Shown: one piece after another, positions 17,652-26,322 of the stretch
Position numbering within the stretch: position 1 is the first letter of the stretch
How the letters are laid out: the number at the start of each line of letters is the position of its first letter
DNA from: JAAYAY01 sp964563135
Lineage (GTDB): Bacteria > Planctomycetota > Planctomycetia > Pirellulales > Thermoguttaceae
Reading direction: 5' to 3'
NCBI GenBank assembly: GCA_964563135.1
Contig: CAZLWV010000025.1
Location: forward strand, 1 to 64,000
DNA: 64,000 bases
Made by a program: the position numbers and the translations under genes
The notes under the pieces: generated by a model
The model's input: the letters and a program-made list of their open reading frames with translations, nothing else
What the model was told of the DNA's origin: nothing
Database searches by the model: none

Positions 17652-19073
17652 TCATCCCAGAAACTTCACACCCCGTTCCTCGAGCGCCGCCCGCAACTGA
17701 CGGCCGTCGATCTGGTCGGGCGTGGTGCGGGCAGCGGTCGCCATGGCCGCCGCCAGTCCAGCCGCCTGCCCCAGGCCCATGCAGGTGCCCGTGACGCGAT
17801 ACGACGCGTGGGCTTCGTGCGTGCCGGAGATGCAGCGCCCGGCAAAGAGCAGCCCGCGGATCGACTTGGGCACCAGCGAGCGGTAGGGGATTTCAAAAGG
17901 TTTTGCCGGAATGCGATGGGCCAGCTTGTCGTCGGGATAGATCTCGTGGATATCGCATCCGAAGGCGCAGGAGACCACGGCATCGTCGAATCGGCGCCCG
18001 GCGGTGACGTCGTCGGCATTCAAGGTATACTGCCCTTCCATGTGGCGCGATTCCCGGATCCCGAGCGACGGGGCGGTCTGGCAGAGCCGGATGTTTTCGA
18101 GGCCGGGGACCTTCTGTAGGGCCTTCATGAAGATCTCGTGCACCTGGGCGCGGGCCTCGACAGTCGCCCGTGTGAGCTGGCGAGTGTCGGTGGCGTCGTA
18201 GCGGTAGACGTGTGTCGCCTGGATCGCCCCCACTCCAGGCACCGGGGGCGGAATCAGATAGGGCGCGCCTTGCGGCACCTTTCCGTAGGGGAGCCGGATG
18301 GGAAGCTCGTGGTCGTGGATTGCCGTGGTCAGGATCTTGAGGATGTTCTGCGTTTCCGGTCCCAGGGCCCCGATCCCCTCGACCTCGAACATGAGCGTCA
18401 TCGGCTGGGCCAGGCCGTCGACGGGACGGCCGAACTGGAACGGCACTCCGGACCGGGCCGCGATGTCGCCATCGCCCGTGCAGTCGATCACCGTGCCCGC
18501 CAGAACGGCCTGGCGTCCCGATTTGCCTTCGAGGAGAACGCCGCGGACCTGGGCATCGATCACGAGCGGGTCGGCCGCCTGCACGTGGTACCAGAAATCG
18601 ACGCCCGTCTCGGCCAGCATCTGCTCGAGGGTGTACTTGAGCACCTCGGTGTCGAACACGGGGAATTTTGGGTGCTCGCGCCAGCCGCCGGCCTGGCGGA
18701 GTCGCGAGACAAGCCGTTCGACCCACCAGCCGCGCGCCGGTTCGAAGAGCGGATTCAAGAGGCCGGCGGTCCACATTCCGCCGAGCATCCCATGCCGTTC
18801 GACGACCAGGGTTTTGGCCCCCTCGCTGGCCGCGGCCAGCGCCGCCCCAACCCCGGTGGGACCACCGCCGACGACGAGCACATCGACCGTAGCGGCAACC
18901 GGCGTCTTTCGCGGCGCCTCTTCAACGACCGAGCGGCCGGGGTCGATCGACACAACCGGCGGGATCACTCCATCCACCTTGCCTTCGGCAGCCACGGCCG
19001 GCTCGGCGGCAGCCTGGCAGCAGCCCATGCTGATCGCCCCGGCCGAGAAACTCAGAAAACGTCTTCGATCCAT
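17652..19073 (-). CDS. Exported FAD-dependent oxidoreductase
   Basis: A 473-residue FAD-dependent oxidoreductase (FAD_oxidored family). The ATG at 19073 has CGGAG about 9-13 bp upstream and gives an RRRFLSF twin-arginine-like signal at the N-terminus. The dinucleotide-binding GGGPTG is at residues 69-74, followed by VVERHGMLGGMWTAG, and the GTVIDCTGDGDIAA motif typical of the family lies mid-protein. The C-terminal FAGRCISGTHEAHASYRVTG region closes the FAD site. Such proteins are very common in planctomycetes and their substrates are unknown. The metallopeptidase gene follows 65 bp downstream, so they may share a transcript. A second, frameshifted relative occurs at 46769-49578. Confidence 0.88.
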   Translation of the reverse strand: MDRRRFLSFSAGAISMGCCQAAAEPAVAAEGKVDGVIPPVVSIDPGRSVVEEAPRKTPVAATVDVLVVGGGPTGVGAALAAASEGAKTLVVERHGMLGGMWTAGLLNPLFEPARGWWVERLVSRLRQAGGWREHPKFPVFDTEVLKYTLEQMLAETGVDFWYHVQAADPLVIDAQVRGVLLEGKSGRQAVLAGTVIDCTGDGDIAARSGVPFQFGRPVDGLAQPMTLMFEVEGIGALGPETQNILKILTTAIHDHELPIRLPYGKVPQGAPYLIPPPVPGVGAIQATHVYRYDATDTRQLTRATVEARAQVHEIFMKALQKVPGLENIRLCQTAPSLGIRESRHMEGQYTLNADDVTAGRRFDDAVVSCAFGCDIHEIYPDDKLAHRIPAKPFEIPYRSLVPKSIRGLLFAGRCISGTHEAHASYRVTGTCMGLGQAAGLAAAMATAARTTPDQIDGRQLRAALEERGVKFLG

Positions 19074-19513
19074 TGGATGGTGTCTCCGGAGTTCAGAATG
19101 CCACGGGCGTTCATTGTAGCACAAGACGCTCTGGAAACCACGGAGTATGCCTCGCAGCCCTCGCAGGGGAGGAGAATGCCGCCCGTGCCCTCTTGCTGAC
19201 GCAACCGCATCGCGCTGATACAATGAACCCCGGGCCGCCGGGGGCCGCAGGGCCTGGCGGGACCCTGGGGATCACGGCGCCAGGCGTCTTCTGGCCCTCC
19301 CGGCCGACGAGCCCACTTCGCGGTAGTGTCAACCTGCCGCGACCAGAAGCACAGGGCGGCAGGGCCGCCAGCGGGCACCGACCGAAGGTTGGTCGCGAGC
19401 TACCGTTCGGCTCGAGTGGCCTGCTCCCGGCAAGTCGCGGATCTTTGTGAAAAACTTCACGATCTTTGAAGTTAGTGGTACAGATCGACAATTGCTTGAA
19501 AGGATCCATACCT
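19074..19513. other. Divergent intergenic region, no gene
   Basis: A 440-bp spacer between the FAD oxidoreductase (minus) and alpha-L-fucosidase (plus) genes. It is rich in GGCC-type blocks around 19230-19330 and becomes AT-richer from about 19440, where GTGAA-AAAC-TTCAC forms a short palindrome (19447-19460) that could be an operator. No RNA gene or reading frame with coding character was seen. Confidence 0.4.
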
Positions 19514-21010
19514 ATGCGAATCGCGGCGCTGCTGATACTACTGGCCAGCATCGGTGTATTTTGTGGACAGAGCTGTGCCGCAGACCGGCCGGCCGCGCCG
19601 GACGGCAGCACGGCCGCCGGCATCGCTTCGGAGACGCCACAGGAGCGGGATGCCCGTATGCAGTGGTGGCGTGAGGCGCGTTTTGGCATGTTCGTGCACT
19701 GGGGCCTCTACTCCGGCCTGGCGGGCACGTGGGACGGCAAGCCGGTCGGCACGACGGGCGGCATGGAGTGGATTCAGCAGCGGGTCAAGGTGGATACCGA
19801 CACCTACGCCAAGGCGGCGATCCCGAAGTTCCAGCCGACTGCCGGTTTTGCACGCCCCTGGGCTCGTCTGGCCAAGGAGGCCGGCTGCAAGTACCTCGTG
19901 TTCACCTCCAAGCACCACGAGGGCTTCGGCCTGTCCGATTCGAAGGCCGGCGACTACAACGCCGGGCACGTCCTCCACCGCGACCTGGTCAAGGAAATCG
20001 TCGAGGCCTGCCGCGCCGAGGGGTTGAGGGTCGGCTTCTACCACTCCGTGATCGACTGGCATTACGACCAGTACGCCTACGACCTGTCGAAACAGTTGCC
20101 CCATCCGCTCAAAGGCCAGCCCTATCCGAACGCCGAGCGGGATCACGCCAAGTACCAGGCCTATCTCCGGCAGCAGGTCGACGAACTCGTCTCGAACTAC
20201 GGCCCTGTGGACATCCTCTGGTGGGACTACAGTTCCCAGGATTTTCAGGGGGATGAAGCCTGGCGGTCGACCGAACTGATGAACCTGGTCCGCTCCAAAC
20301 AGCCCGCCATCATCATGAACAACCGCCTCTACCGCAGCCCCGAGGCCGGATGGGCCAGCATGGGGACGGAAGGCTACCTGCCGCGGCTCGATCCGAAGTA
20401 CGGCGATTTCATCACCCCAGAACAGCACATCCCCGCCACCGGCATGCCCGGCGTTGACTGGGAAACCTGCATGACGCTGAACACGACCTGGGGCTACAGC
20501 GAGCACGACCACGCCTGGAAGACGGATGAGACGCTGATCCGCAACCTGATCGACATCGCCAGCAAAGGGGGCAATTACCTCCTCAATATCGGTCCGAAAG
20601 GGGATGGCAGCGTGCCGGAGGAGAGCATCCGGTCGATGCGGGCGATCGGCGCGTGGATGAAGTCCAACGGCGATTCGATCTACGCCACCCAGGCCAGCCC
20701 GTTCGAAAAACTCGAGTGGGGCCGCTGCACCCAGAAGAAGCTGAGCGCGGGCACCACCCGCCTGTATCTCCACGTGTTCGACTGGCCGAAGGACGGCGAG
20801 CTGATCGTGCCCGGTCTGGCCAGCCGGCCGATTCAGGCCTTTCTCCTGTCCGGCAACCAGCCGCTCAAAGCCGCGGCCGAAGATCAGCATGTGAAGGTCT
20901 TTCTTCCGGCCGAGGCGCCTGACAAGATCGCCACCGTCGTGGCGCTCGACATCGAGGGCAGGCCCCGGATCCTGCCGCCGGCCCCGCAGGCCGCCGGGAA
21001 CAAGCAATAG
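19514..21010 (+). CDS. Secreted alpha-L-fucosidase (GH29)
   Basis: A 498-residue GH29 alpha-L-fucosidase, which releases L-fucose with retention of configuration. The ATG at 19514 lies downstream of AAAGGA and gives a signal peptide of about 23 residues ending SCAAD. The mature enzyme begins with the family pattern MQWWREARFGMFVHWGLYS; the fucose-binding KHHEGFGLSDS is near residues 133-143, and the predicted nucleophile is Asp238 in GPVDILWWDY. The C-terminal 130 residues form the usual beta-sandwich. Length is normal for the family. Fucose is a component of algal sulfated polysaccharides (fucoidan) that marine planctomycetes degrade, which is background rather than proof here. Confidence 0.93.
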   Translation: MRIAALLILLASIGVFCGQSCAADRPAAPDGSTAAGIASETPQERDARMQWWREARFGMFVHWGLYSGLAGTWDGKPVGTTGGMEWIQQRVKVDTDTYAKAAIPKFQPTAGFARPWARLAKEAGCKYLVFTSKHHEGFGLSDSKAGDYNAGHVLHRDLVKEIVEACRAEGLRVGFYHSVIDWHYDQYAYDLSKQLPHPLKGQPYPNAERDHAKYQAYLRQQVDELVSNYGPVDILWWDYSSQDFQGDEAWRSTELMNLVRSKQPAIIMNNRLYRSPEAGWASMGTEGYLPRLDPKYGDFITPEQHIPATGMPGVDWETCMTLNTTWGYSEHDHAWKTDETLIRNLIDIASKGGNYLLNIGPKGDGSVPEESIRSMRAIGAWMKSNGDSIYATQASPFEKLEWGRCTQKKLSAGTTRLYLHVFDWPKDGELIVPGLASRPIQAFLLSGNQPLKAAAEDQHVKVFLPAEAPDKIATVVALDIEGRPRILPPAPQAAGNKQ

Positions 21011-21099
21011 CCCCAGCCGCTCCCACAGTTGACGTCGCACACCGCCGTGGATCAACGATTGAAGGTCGGACGCACGGATGGCGGCGACAGGAGGGCCCC

Positions 21100-22557
21100 A
21101 TGAAACGCTTTCAGTTCTCACTGTCGGCTCTTTTTGTGGCGATGGTGTTCGCCTGGGCCTTCATTTCGTGCATCGTGCAGTTCGTTTCCGTGAATGCCGA
21201 GGCCGCGTTCGAACAACTCCTCTATCTCGTCTGGCTGTCGTTGCTCCTTCTTTCCTTCGGGAGATCGGCCGCGCGGGGATGGAAGCGAATCTTCCGGGCC
21301 ACGATCGTCACCGGCGCTGTCTGGTCGACCATCATCGGCCTCTACCTGCTGGGCGCATTCCTTCTGGGCCTCTACTCCTTCTCTTTCCTCAGGCTATTGA
21401 CACGACTGCTGGTGGTCTCGGTCGCGGGCGTTGCGGCGGGATTCCTGGGCGCATGCTTGCTGCAAATGGTTGTCTGGGCCGCGCACCGCTGGCGTTCGGC
21501 AGCAAGGGGGACGCGTGTGGTGTGTTTCGCTGCGATGCTCTCGATCGCCATTGCGGCAGGGCTGTGGTGGCACGTGGAGCATAGCCGCCTCTGGAAACCG
21601 TCCATCGCAGCGGCATCCGACGCAGAACCCGACCGAGCCAGACAGATTCTAGAGAAGCACGGTCTTTGGGGCCTTCCCGAAGTATCTCCGGATGGACGGT
21701 TTGCTGCCGGCAGGAACGAATCCTCGATCAAGGTGTTCGACATGGCCACGTCGAACATGATTGCCGATCTTCGTGCGCCTGAGGGGCAGCATTTCACGAC
21801 GATGAAGTTCCTGTCCGATAGCAGTGCCTTGGCCGCCATTCCGGGCGTGCCCGGAACGACGGGGAAAGTCCTGTTTCGCTGGACGACCGATACATGGGAA
21901 GAGGAAGACCGGCTATCTTTTGACCGCCTTCCGAACCAGTCCCGGCGAGGCAAGACATTCCCGATTCTTACCGACGATACTCTGCTGCTTGTGCACGTCG
22001 ACGATGCCGACCCGGCGCGAACCCAATTTGAACTGTTTACCGCGGAGCTTCTCAAGGATTGCCGGATCGTGAAGTTCGCCTCGACGACGGCCAAGCTGGC
22101 GATGCCGGTAGACGGGCAACGCAGACTACCTCCGACACTCTGGGACTGGAAGGTCGCTCCGAATCACGCATGCATTGTCATTCAGATTGAACGCGATTGC
22201 CACTGGGTTTTCAGAAGAGGATCGGATCAGATTCTGAAGTTCCGTGGAGATCCCTTGGCGTTTCTCTCCGACGGCGACCGCATCGTTATCTCGGAACAGA
22301 GTTGGCAGTTCATCGTCAGGTCGCGAGATAAGGCGTCAGGGTATCGCCATGCGCCTCCCCTCTGGTACCCTCCGTGGGACTTTGAGATCTGTTATCGCGT
22401 ATCGGCTTTGGACTCCCGGACGGGCAGGCGGATTGCCCGCTCCGACTGGTGGCCCTGCCGGCCACCGGCTTTTGACCCGGTGAGGCGCACCGTGACCGCC
22501 AAGTATCAGAAGGGCCTGCTGGTGTGGGACGTTGCGGCGGTCGGGCAAGATCCATAG
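21100..22557 (+). CDS. Membrane protein with planctomycete FSLSAL-type N-terminus and WD-like domain
   Basis: A 485-residue protein of unknown function. The ATG at 21100 follows a strong AGGAGG. The first 175 residues carry about four or five membrane helices, starting with KRFQFSLSALFVAMVFAW, a motif (F-S-[IL]-[RS]-[TA]-[LM] before a helix) shared with the proteins at 50854-52653 and 53060-53341. After about residue 180 the chain is extracytoplasmic or cytosolic and has propeller-type repeats (VSPDGRFAAGRNESSIKVFD, then FLSDSSALAAIPG), suggestive of a WD40-like domain of degenerate blades. Codon use is slightly more AT-rich at third positions than in neighbours. No partner is evident. Confidence 0.75.
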   Translation: MKRFQFSLSALFVAMVFAWAFISCIVQFVSVNAEAAFEQLLYLVWLSLLLLSFGRSAARGWKRIFRATIVTGAVWSTIIGLYLLGAFLLGLYSFSFLRLLTRLLVVSVAGVAAGFLGACLLQMVVWAAHRWRSAARGTRVVCFAAMLSIAIAAGLWWHVEHSRLWKPSIAAASDAEPDRARQILEKHGLWGLPEVSPDGRFAAGRNESSIKVFDMATSNMIADLRAPEGQHFTTMKFLSDSSALAAIPGVPGTTGKVLFRWTTDTWEEEDRLSFDRLPNQSRRGKTFPILTDDTLLLVHVDDADPARTQFELFTAELLKDCRIVKFASTTAKLAMPVDGQRRLPPTLWDWKVAPNHACIVIQIERDCHWVFRRGSDQILKFRGDPLAFLSDGDRIVISEQSWQFIVRSRDKASGYRHAPPLWYPPWDFEICYRVSALDSRTGRRIARSDWWPCRPPAFDPVRRTVTAKYQKGLLVWDVAAVGQDP

Positions 22558-22586
22558 GCCGCCAATCTGCCGGTCCGGCCGATGGT

Positions 22587-23936
22587 TCAAGGGGCGCTGG
22601 CGGCGAGTCTCTTCACGGTGTCGATCAACTGTTGTTCGAGTCCGGGCTGAAAGGGGCCCGGCAGGCCGAAATAGACCATGGCCTCGCCCCCTTCATAGCC
22701 CCCTTCTTCGAGCACCCGCTCTGTGGGAATATAGGCAAAGACGTCGTTGGAGTAGCCGGCGATCCAGATCCGTTTGCCTGCGAACTCGCGGCGGAGCCGC
22801 AGGGCATAGTCGACGCACGTCTCGCCCCCCAGGGCCGCCAACAGCAGATCGTCGCCAAAGCGGATCACCTGCACCGGACAGCGGCAACTGGCCGGCAGCG
22901 GCCGGCCGGCGGCAAGCTCTTCCAGCAAGGCCCTGGCCCGCCGTTGTTCATAGAGGTTCTTGTCCTGGGCGAGTTCCTGCAACTTCTGCTTGCTCGGAGG
23001 ATCGGCCAGTTTCAGTTCCACCTCTTCGAAGCGGATCCCCAAGGGGCCTCGAACGGGCGCGGGGGTGTTTTCGACAACGCCTTCGACTGCCTTGGCCAGC
23101 GACCGGCCGTATTGTTGGGCAAGCTCCACTTCGCTCCGCGGGTGAGGATTGCAGTCGGCTCCGCAGCCGATCATGAACAGGGCCGTGGCCCCGGGGTACT
23201 TCTCCTCGAGGGCCGCCTGGGCAAAGCCGGCGTAGTCGCCGTTGATCTGGAAGATCGCCAGCGTGGTGTTGTGGCATGCATAGCCGAACAGTACGGCCCG
23301 CAGCGAGTCGTCCTGGCCGCGGATCACCAGCACCGGCACGCCGTGGTCGACAGGGGCGGGGGGCTGTGCGTCGGGTGTTGTTGCCAGCACCCGCAGGGCG
23401 CGGCGGTTGGCGGCGAAGCTGCATTCTCCTTCGCCAAAGGCCAGTTTGCCCGGCTGCAGGTCCTTGGCCGCGGCCTCGATCACCTCGACCAGGCAGTCTT
23501 CGAGCGTCTTGGCGTAGGCGGTTACGGCGGCCAGTTGGTCGCCCTCGAGCGCGTAGACCAGGGGCGTGACCCCTGCCACGACCGGCCCACTGTGGGTGTG
23601 GGACGAGTTGAGCAGGATCCGCTCCCGCGGGATCCCGGTCGTGGGCAGCACGCGTCGGCAAACCGTCTCCGACAACCCCCGATCGACGCCGATCAGGTCC
23701 ATGGTCACGATTGCCGCCCGAGTTCCCTGGCTGTCTTCGAGCACGAGGGCCTTGGCCCACAGCGGCTGGAGCACACCCTGGCTGGGCTGATTGCGGGATG
23801 CAAAGCCCGCCATCCAGATCGGTCCGCTGGGCGTGATCTCGCGCCGGGCGACCCCCGAGCGCCACTCGGCACCTCCGGCAACAGGGGACGAAACCCACGA
23901 CAAGCCAACAGCCAGCATCAGAAACAGGCATCGCAT
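22587..23936 (-). CDS. Secreted ceramidase-like protein (paralogue)
   Basis: A 449-residue exported protein of the neutral/alkaline ceramidase N-terminal family. The ATG at 23936 has GGAGG upstream and a signal peptide of about 23 residues ending AGGAE. The family His motif appears as NSSHTHSGPVVAG and a glycine-rich metal-site stretch as LFMIGCGADCNPHPR. Length and layout match the paralogue at 59-1447, but the two have diverged well. It is convergent with the membrane-protein gene (29 bp apart) and divergent from the ferredoxin gene. Substrate unknown; amidase activity on ceramide is inferred from the family only. Confidence 0.85.
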   Translation of the reverse strand: MRCLFLMLAVGLSWVSSPVAGGAEWRSGVARREITPSGPIWMAGFASRNQPSQGVLQPLWAKALVLEDSQGTRAAIVTMDLIGVDRGLSETVCRRVLPTTGIPRERILLNSSHTHSGPVVAGVTPLVYALEGDQLAAVTAYAKTLEDCLVEVIEAAAKDLQPGKLAFGEGECSFAANRRALRVLATTPDAQPPAPVDHGVPVLVIRGQDDSLRAVLFGYACHNTTLAIFQINGDYAGFAQAALEEKYPGATALFMIGCGADCNPHPRSEVELAQQYGRSLAKAVEGVVENTPAPVRGPLGIRFEEVELKLADPPSKQKLQELAQDKNLYEQRRARALLEELAAGRPLPASCRCPVQVIRFGDDLLLAALGGETCVDYALRLRREFAGKRIWIAGYSNDVFAYIPTERVLEEGGYEGGEAMVYFGLPGPFQPGLEQQLIDTVKRLAASAP

Positions 23937-24126
23937 GGAACAGCCTCCGATCAGGAAACCAATGCGCAAACGCTCGACGGATTCGAACAAACGGCAGGGG
24001 AAAACACGAATGAAGCAGATCTGGCCACGAGAAACCGGCGGCTTCAATCGGGCAGCAGGCCTTACTATGATGAACCGTGGCCCCGACAGGTGCAACGGGC
24101 GCGAGGGTACCCGGCCGAGTGAAAGC

Positions 24127-24603
24127 ATGCCCGATTCCAGTCAGAACCAGTCTCGAGAACATGGCAGAGACCACCCGCAGGCGGAGGCGGTTCCCGCTGC
24201 GGACGGACCGGTGTCCGACTCCAGGCCCCTGCGGAAGAAGCTTCCCCGAGAACTGGCAGTGATCGACGCCGACAACTGCACGGGGTGCCGAGCGTGCATC
24301 GAGGTCTGTCCGGTGGACTGCATCGTGCCGGCCGGTCCGGATGCGGGCGCCGGCGGCCTTCTAAGCTGGTGCGAGGTCGACTGGGACCGCTGCATCGGGT
24401 GCTGTCTTTGCATCCGCCTTCCGAAGGGTAAGAGCGAGGCGTATACGATGGTTGTCTGCCCCTGGAACGCGATCGAGATGGTGCCGATTGCGGACCTTGC
24501 CGGATGGGTCCATCTGGCCGTCGGCCCGGCCCCCATGGCAGAAGAGGCCCGCCGGCGGCTGGGCGAATCGGCCGAGCGGCAGGTTCGACTGGGGGAGCAC
24601 TGA
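24127..24603 (+). CDS. Dicluster [4Fe-4S] ferredoxin-like protein
   Basis: A 158-residue protein with two ferredoxin-type [4Fe-4S] sites, probably a soluble electron carrier. After a polar N-terminal 45 residues, the first site reads CTGCRACIEVCPVDC (a normal CxxCxxCxxxC-P motif). The second reads CIGCCLCI and then continues for 15 residues before a fourth cysteine at VVCPW, so the last spacing is unusually long. This looks like an altered second cluster with an inserted loop. The C-terminus is a short charged tail (EARRRLGESAERQVRLGEH). The ATG at 24127 is the first that leaves a plausible N-terminus; the upstream frame continues open. It is divergent from the ceramidase-like gene. Redox partner unknown. 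Confidence 0.8.
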   Translation: MPDSSQNQSREHGRDHPQAEAVPAADGPVSDSRPLRKKLPRELAVIDADNCTGCRACIEVCPVDCIVPAGPDAGAGGLLSWCEVDWDRCIGCCLCIRLPKGKSEAYTMVVCPWNAIEMVPIADLAGWVHLAVGPAPMAEEARRRLGESAERQVRLGEH

Positions 24604-24986
24604 AGGCTGGGAGTGCCCGTTGGCTGAAGGGAAGCCTCAGACCCGCCCGACTGCGGCTCGTTGGGGGGGCCAACTTCCACGCAGACGGCAGGGTATGCCA
24701 GGGGTGTGTGCCGGCTCACACTCTGGTTTGGGGGCTGGTGCATCGATCTTGACGCAAAGTACGGAAACTCCTACTTTTGCGTCTGTCAACTGCCTCTTGG
24801 TAGCGTTGGGGAACGTCTGCCGGCATGCGGCCCGTTTCTCCAACAGCCCATCCGATCGCGCCCGGATGTTGTCTGAGGCGACACAACCCACCTTCGAGCC
24901 GCTGACGAAGCCGCAGGTTTCGGGTCCACAGGCCCGAGGAGGACCGGCGAGTCTTGTCAGGACTCCCCAGCACGGAAGCGACCAAC
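24604..24986. other. Intergenic region with one strong hairpin
   Basis: A 383-bp spacer between the ferredoxin and aminotransferase genes. No coding frame stands out. It contains the hairpin at 24751-24783 listed separately. The rest shows no feature I can name. Confidence 0.4.
24751..24783. other. Near-perfect inverted repeat (hairpin)
   Basis: GACGCAAAGTA (24751-24761) faces TACTTTTGCGTC (24772-24783) with a 10-nt loop; the second arm has one extra T. There is no T-run, so it may be a transcription terminator of another kind, an operator, or a small palindromic repeat. Confidence 0.5.
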
Positions 24987-26240
24987 ATGAACCGATCTGC
25001 CCACGATCAGGCCTCGCATACTCCCCCCGTCACGAGTGTTCCCCTCCTGGATCTCAAGCGACAGCACGACGCCCTCCAGGCCGAGTTTGCCGCATCTCTG
25101 GCCAGGATCTGCCAAACGGGGATGTTTTGTCTGGGGCCGGACGTGAAGCAGCTCGAGGAGAGCGTGGCCGGATACAGCGGCGCGAAGCACGCGATCGGCT
25201 GCGCGTCGGGAAGCGATGCCCTGTTGTTGGCCATGATGGCCCTGGACCTCAGGCCGGGGGATGAGGTGATTGTTCCCAGTTTCACGTTTTTTGCCACGGC
25301 CAGCGCCGTTGCCCGTCTGGGCGCCACGCCGGTGTTTGCCGATATCGATCCGGTCACGTTCAACGTGGATGCGGCGGACGTTGCCCGGAAGATCACGTCG
25401 AAGACGAAGGCCATCATCCCGGTTCATCTCTACGGACAGTGTGCCGAGATGGACATTCTCGTGCAGATTGCCAGGAAGGCGGGCATCGTGGTCGTGGAAG
25501 ACGCGGCCCAGGCGATCGGCGCCGAGTTTGACGGGCGTCGTGCCGGTTCGATCGGCCAGATCGGGTGCCTGAGTTTCTATCCGACGAAGAACCTGGGAGG
25601 GGCCGGCGATTCCGGCATGGTGACGTGCAACGACGATGCACTGGCCGAGAAGATCCGCCTCTTGCGAGTCCACGGCATGGAGCCGCGCTACTACCACGGC
25701 CTGATGGGCGTGAACGCCCGCATGGACGCTTTCCAGGCAGCCATTCTCAACGTGAAGTTTCCCCATCTGGATCGCTGGACGCGGATGCGGACCCAGAACG
25801 CCCAACTGTATACCGACATGTTCATCGAGGCGGGGTTGGACCGCGCGATTGTGCTCCCGCGGGCGCTGCCGCACCGCCGGCACGTCTGGAACCAGTACGT
25901 GATCCGCGTGCCGGACGGCCGTCGCGACGACCTGCGGACCTTCCTCAACGAGGCCAAGATCGGCGCCGAGATCTACTATCCTCTCGGGCTTCACGAGCAG
26001 AAGTGCTTTGCCTATCTGGGTTACTCTCGGGGCGACCTGTCGGAGACGGACCGGGCGACGGCGGAGGTTCTCGCCCTGCCGATCTTCCCGGAACTGACCG
26101 CGGTGGAGCAGGCGGCGGTCGTGGCCCGTATTGCCCAGTACTACGACGGCCCGGCCAAGGGGCACAAGCTGGCCGGTCCGAACTTTCTCAAGCGGAAGAG
26201 CGGCGCGCCGAAAGAGGACGCTGAAACCAGGCGGCCCTGA
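24987..26240 (+). CDS. DegT/DnrJ/EryC1/StrS family aminotransferase
   Basis: PLP-dependent aminotransferase of 417 residues, acting on nucleotide-linked keto sugars in amino-sugar biosynthesis for glycans or lipopolysaccharide. The ATG at 24987 is preferred over a GTG at 24954. The chain opens with VPLLDLKRQHDALQAEF, the family start. Lys201 in SFYPTKNLGGAGDSG is the PLP lysine, and VVEDAAQAIGAEFDG carries the conserved Asp that contacts the PLP ring. A C-terminal GAEIYYPLGLHEQ region matches the substrate-binding part. It probably supplies a sugar for envelope polysaccharide; the closely spaced downstream SGNH gene (83 bp) may be co-transcribed but is not obviously related. Confidence 0.9.
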   Translation: MNRSAHDQASHTPPVTSVPLLDLKRQHDALQAEFAASLARICQTGMFCLGPDVKQLEESVAGYSGAKHAIGCASGSDALLLAMMALDLRPGDEVIVPSFTFFATASAVARLGATPVFADIDPVTFNVDAADVARKITSKTKAIIPVHLYGQCAEMDILVQIARKAGIVVVEDAAQAIGAEFDGRRAGSIGQIGCLSFYPTKNLGGAGDSGMVTCNDDALAEKIRLLRVHGMEPRYYHGLMGVNARMDAFQAAILNVKFPHLDRWTRMRTQNAQLYTDMFIEAGLDRAIVLPRALPHRRHVWNQYVIRVPDGRRDDLRTFLNEAKIGAEIYYPLGLHEQKCFAYLGYSRGDLSETDRATAEVLALPIFPELTAVEQAAVVARIAQYYDGPAKGHKLAGPNFLKRKSGAPKEDAETRRP

Positions 26241-26322
26241 AGGGAACGCTGTTCAAGGCAGTCGGCCCGAGGGCGACCGTGACGGCAAGCCGCGGCGCCG
26301 GTCGAGTCCCAGGAGACCATCG

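Noticed and set aside
16030..17700. A 556-codon plus-strand open frame opposite the metallopeptidase
   Set aside because: The minus strand has signal peptide, HExxH and NPCBM; this frame has nothing.
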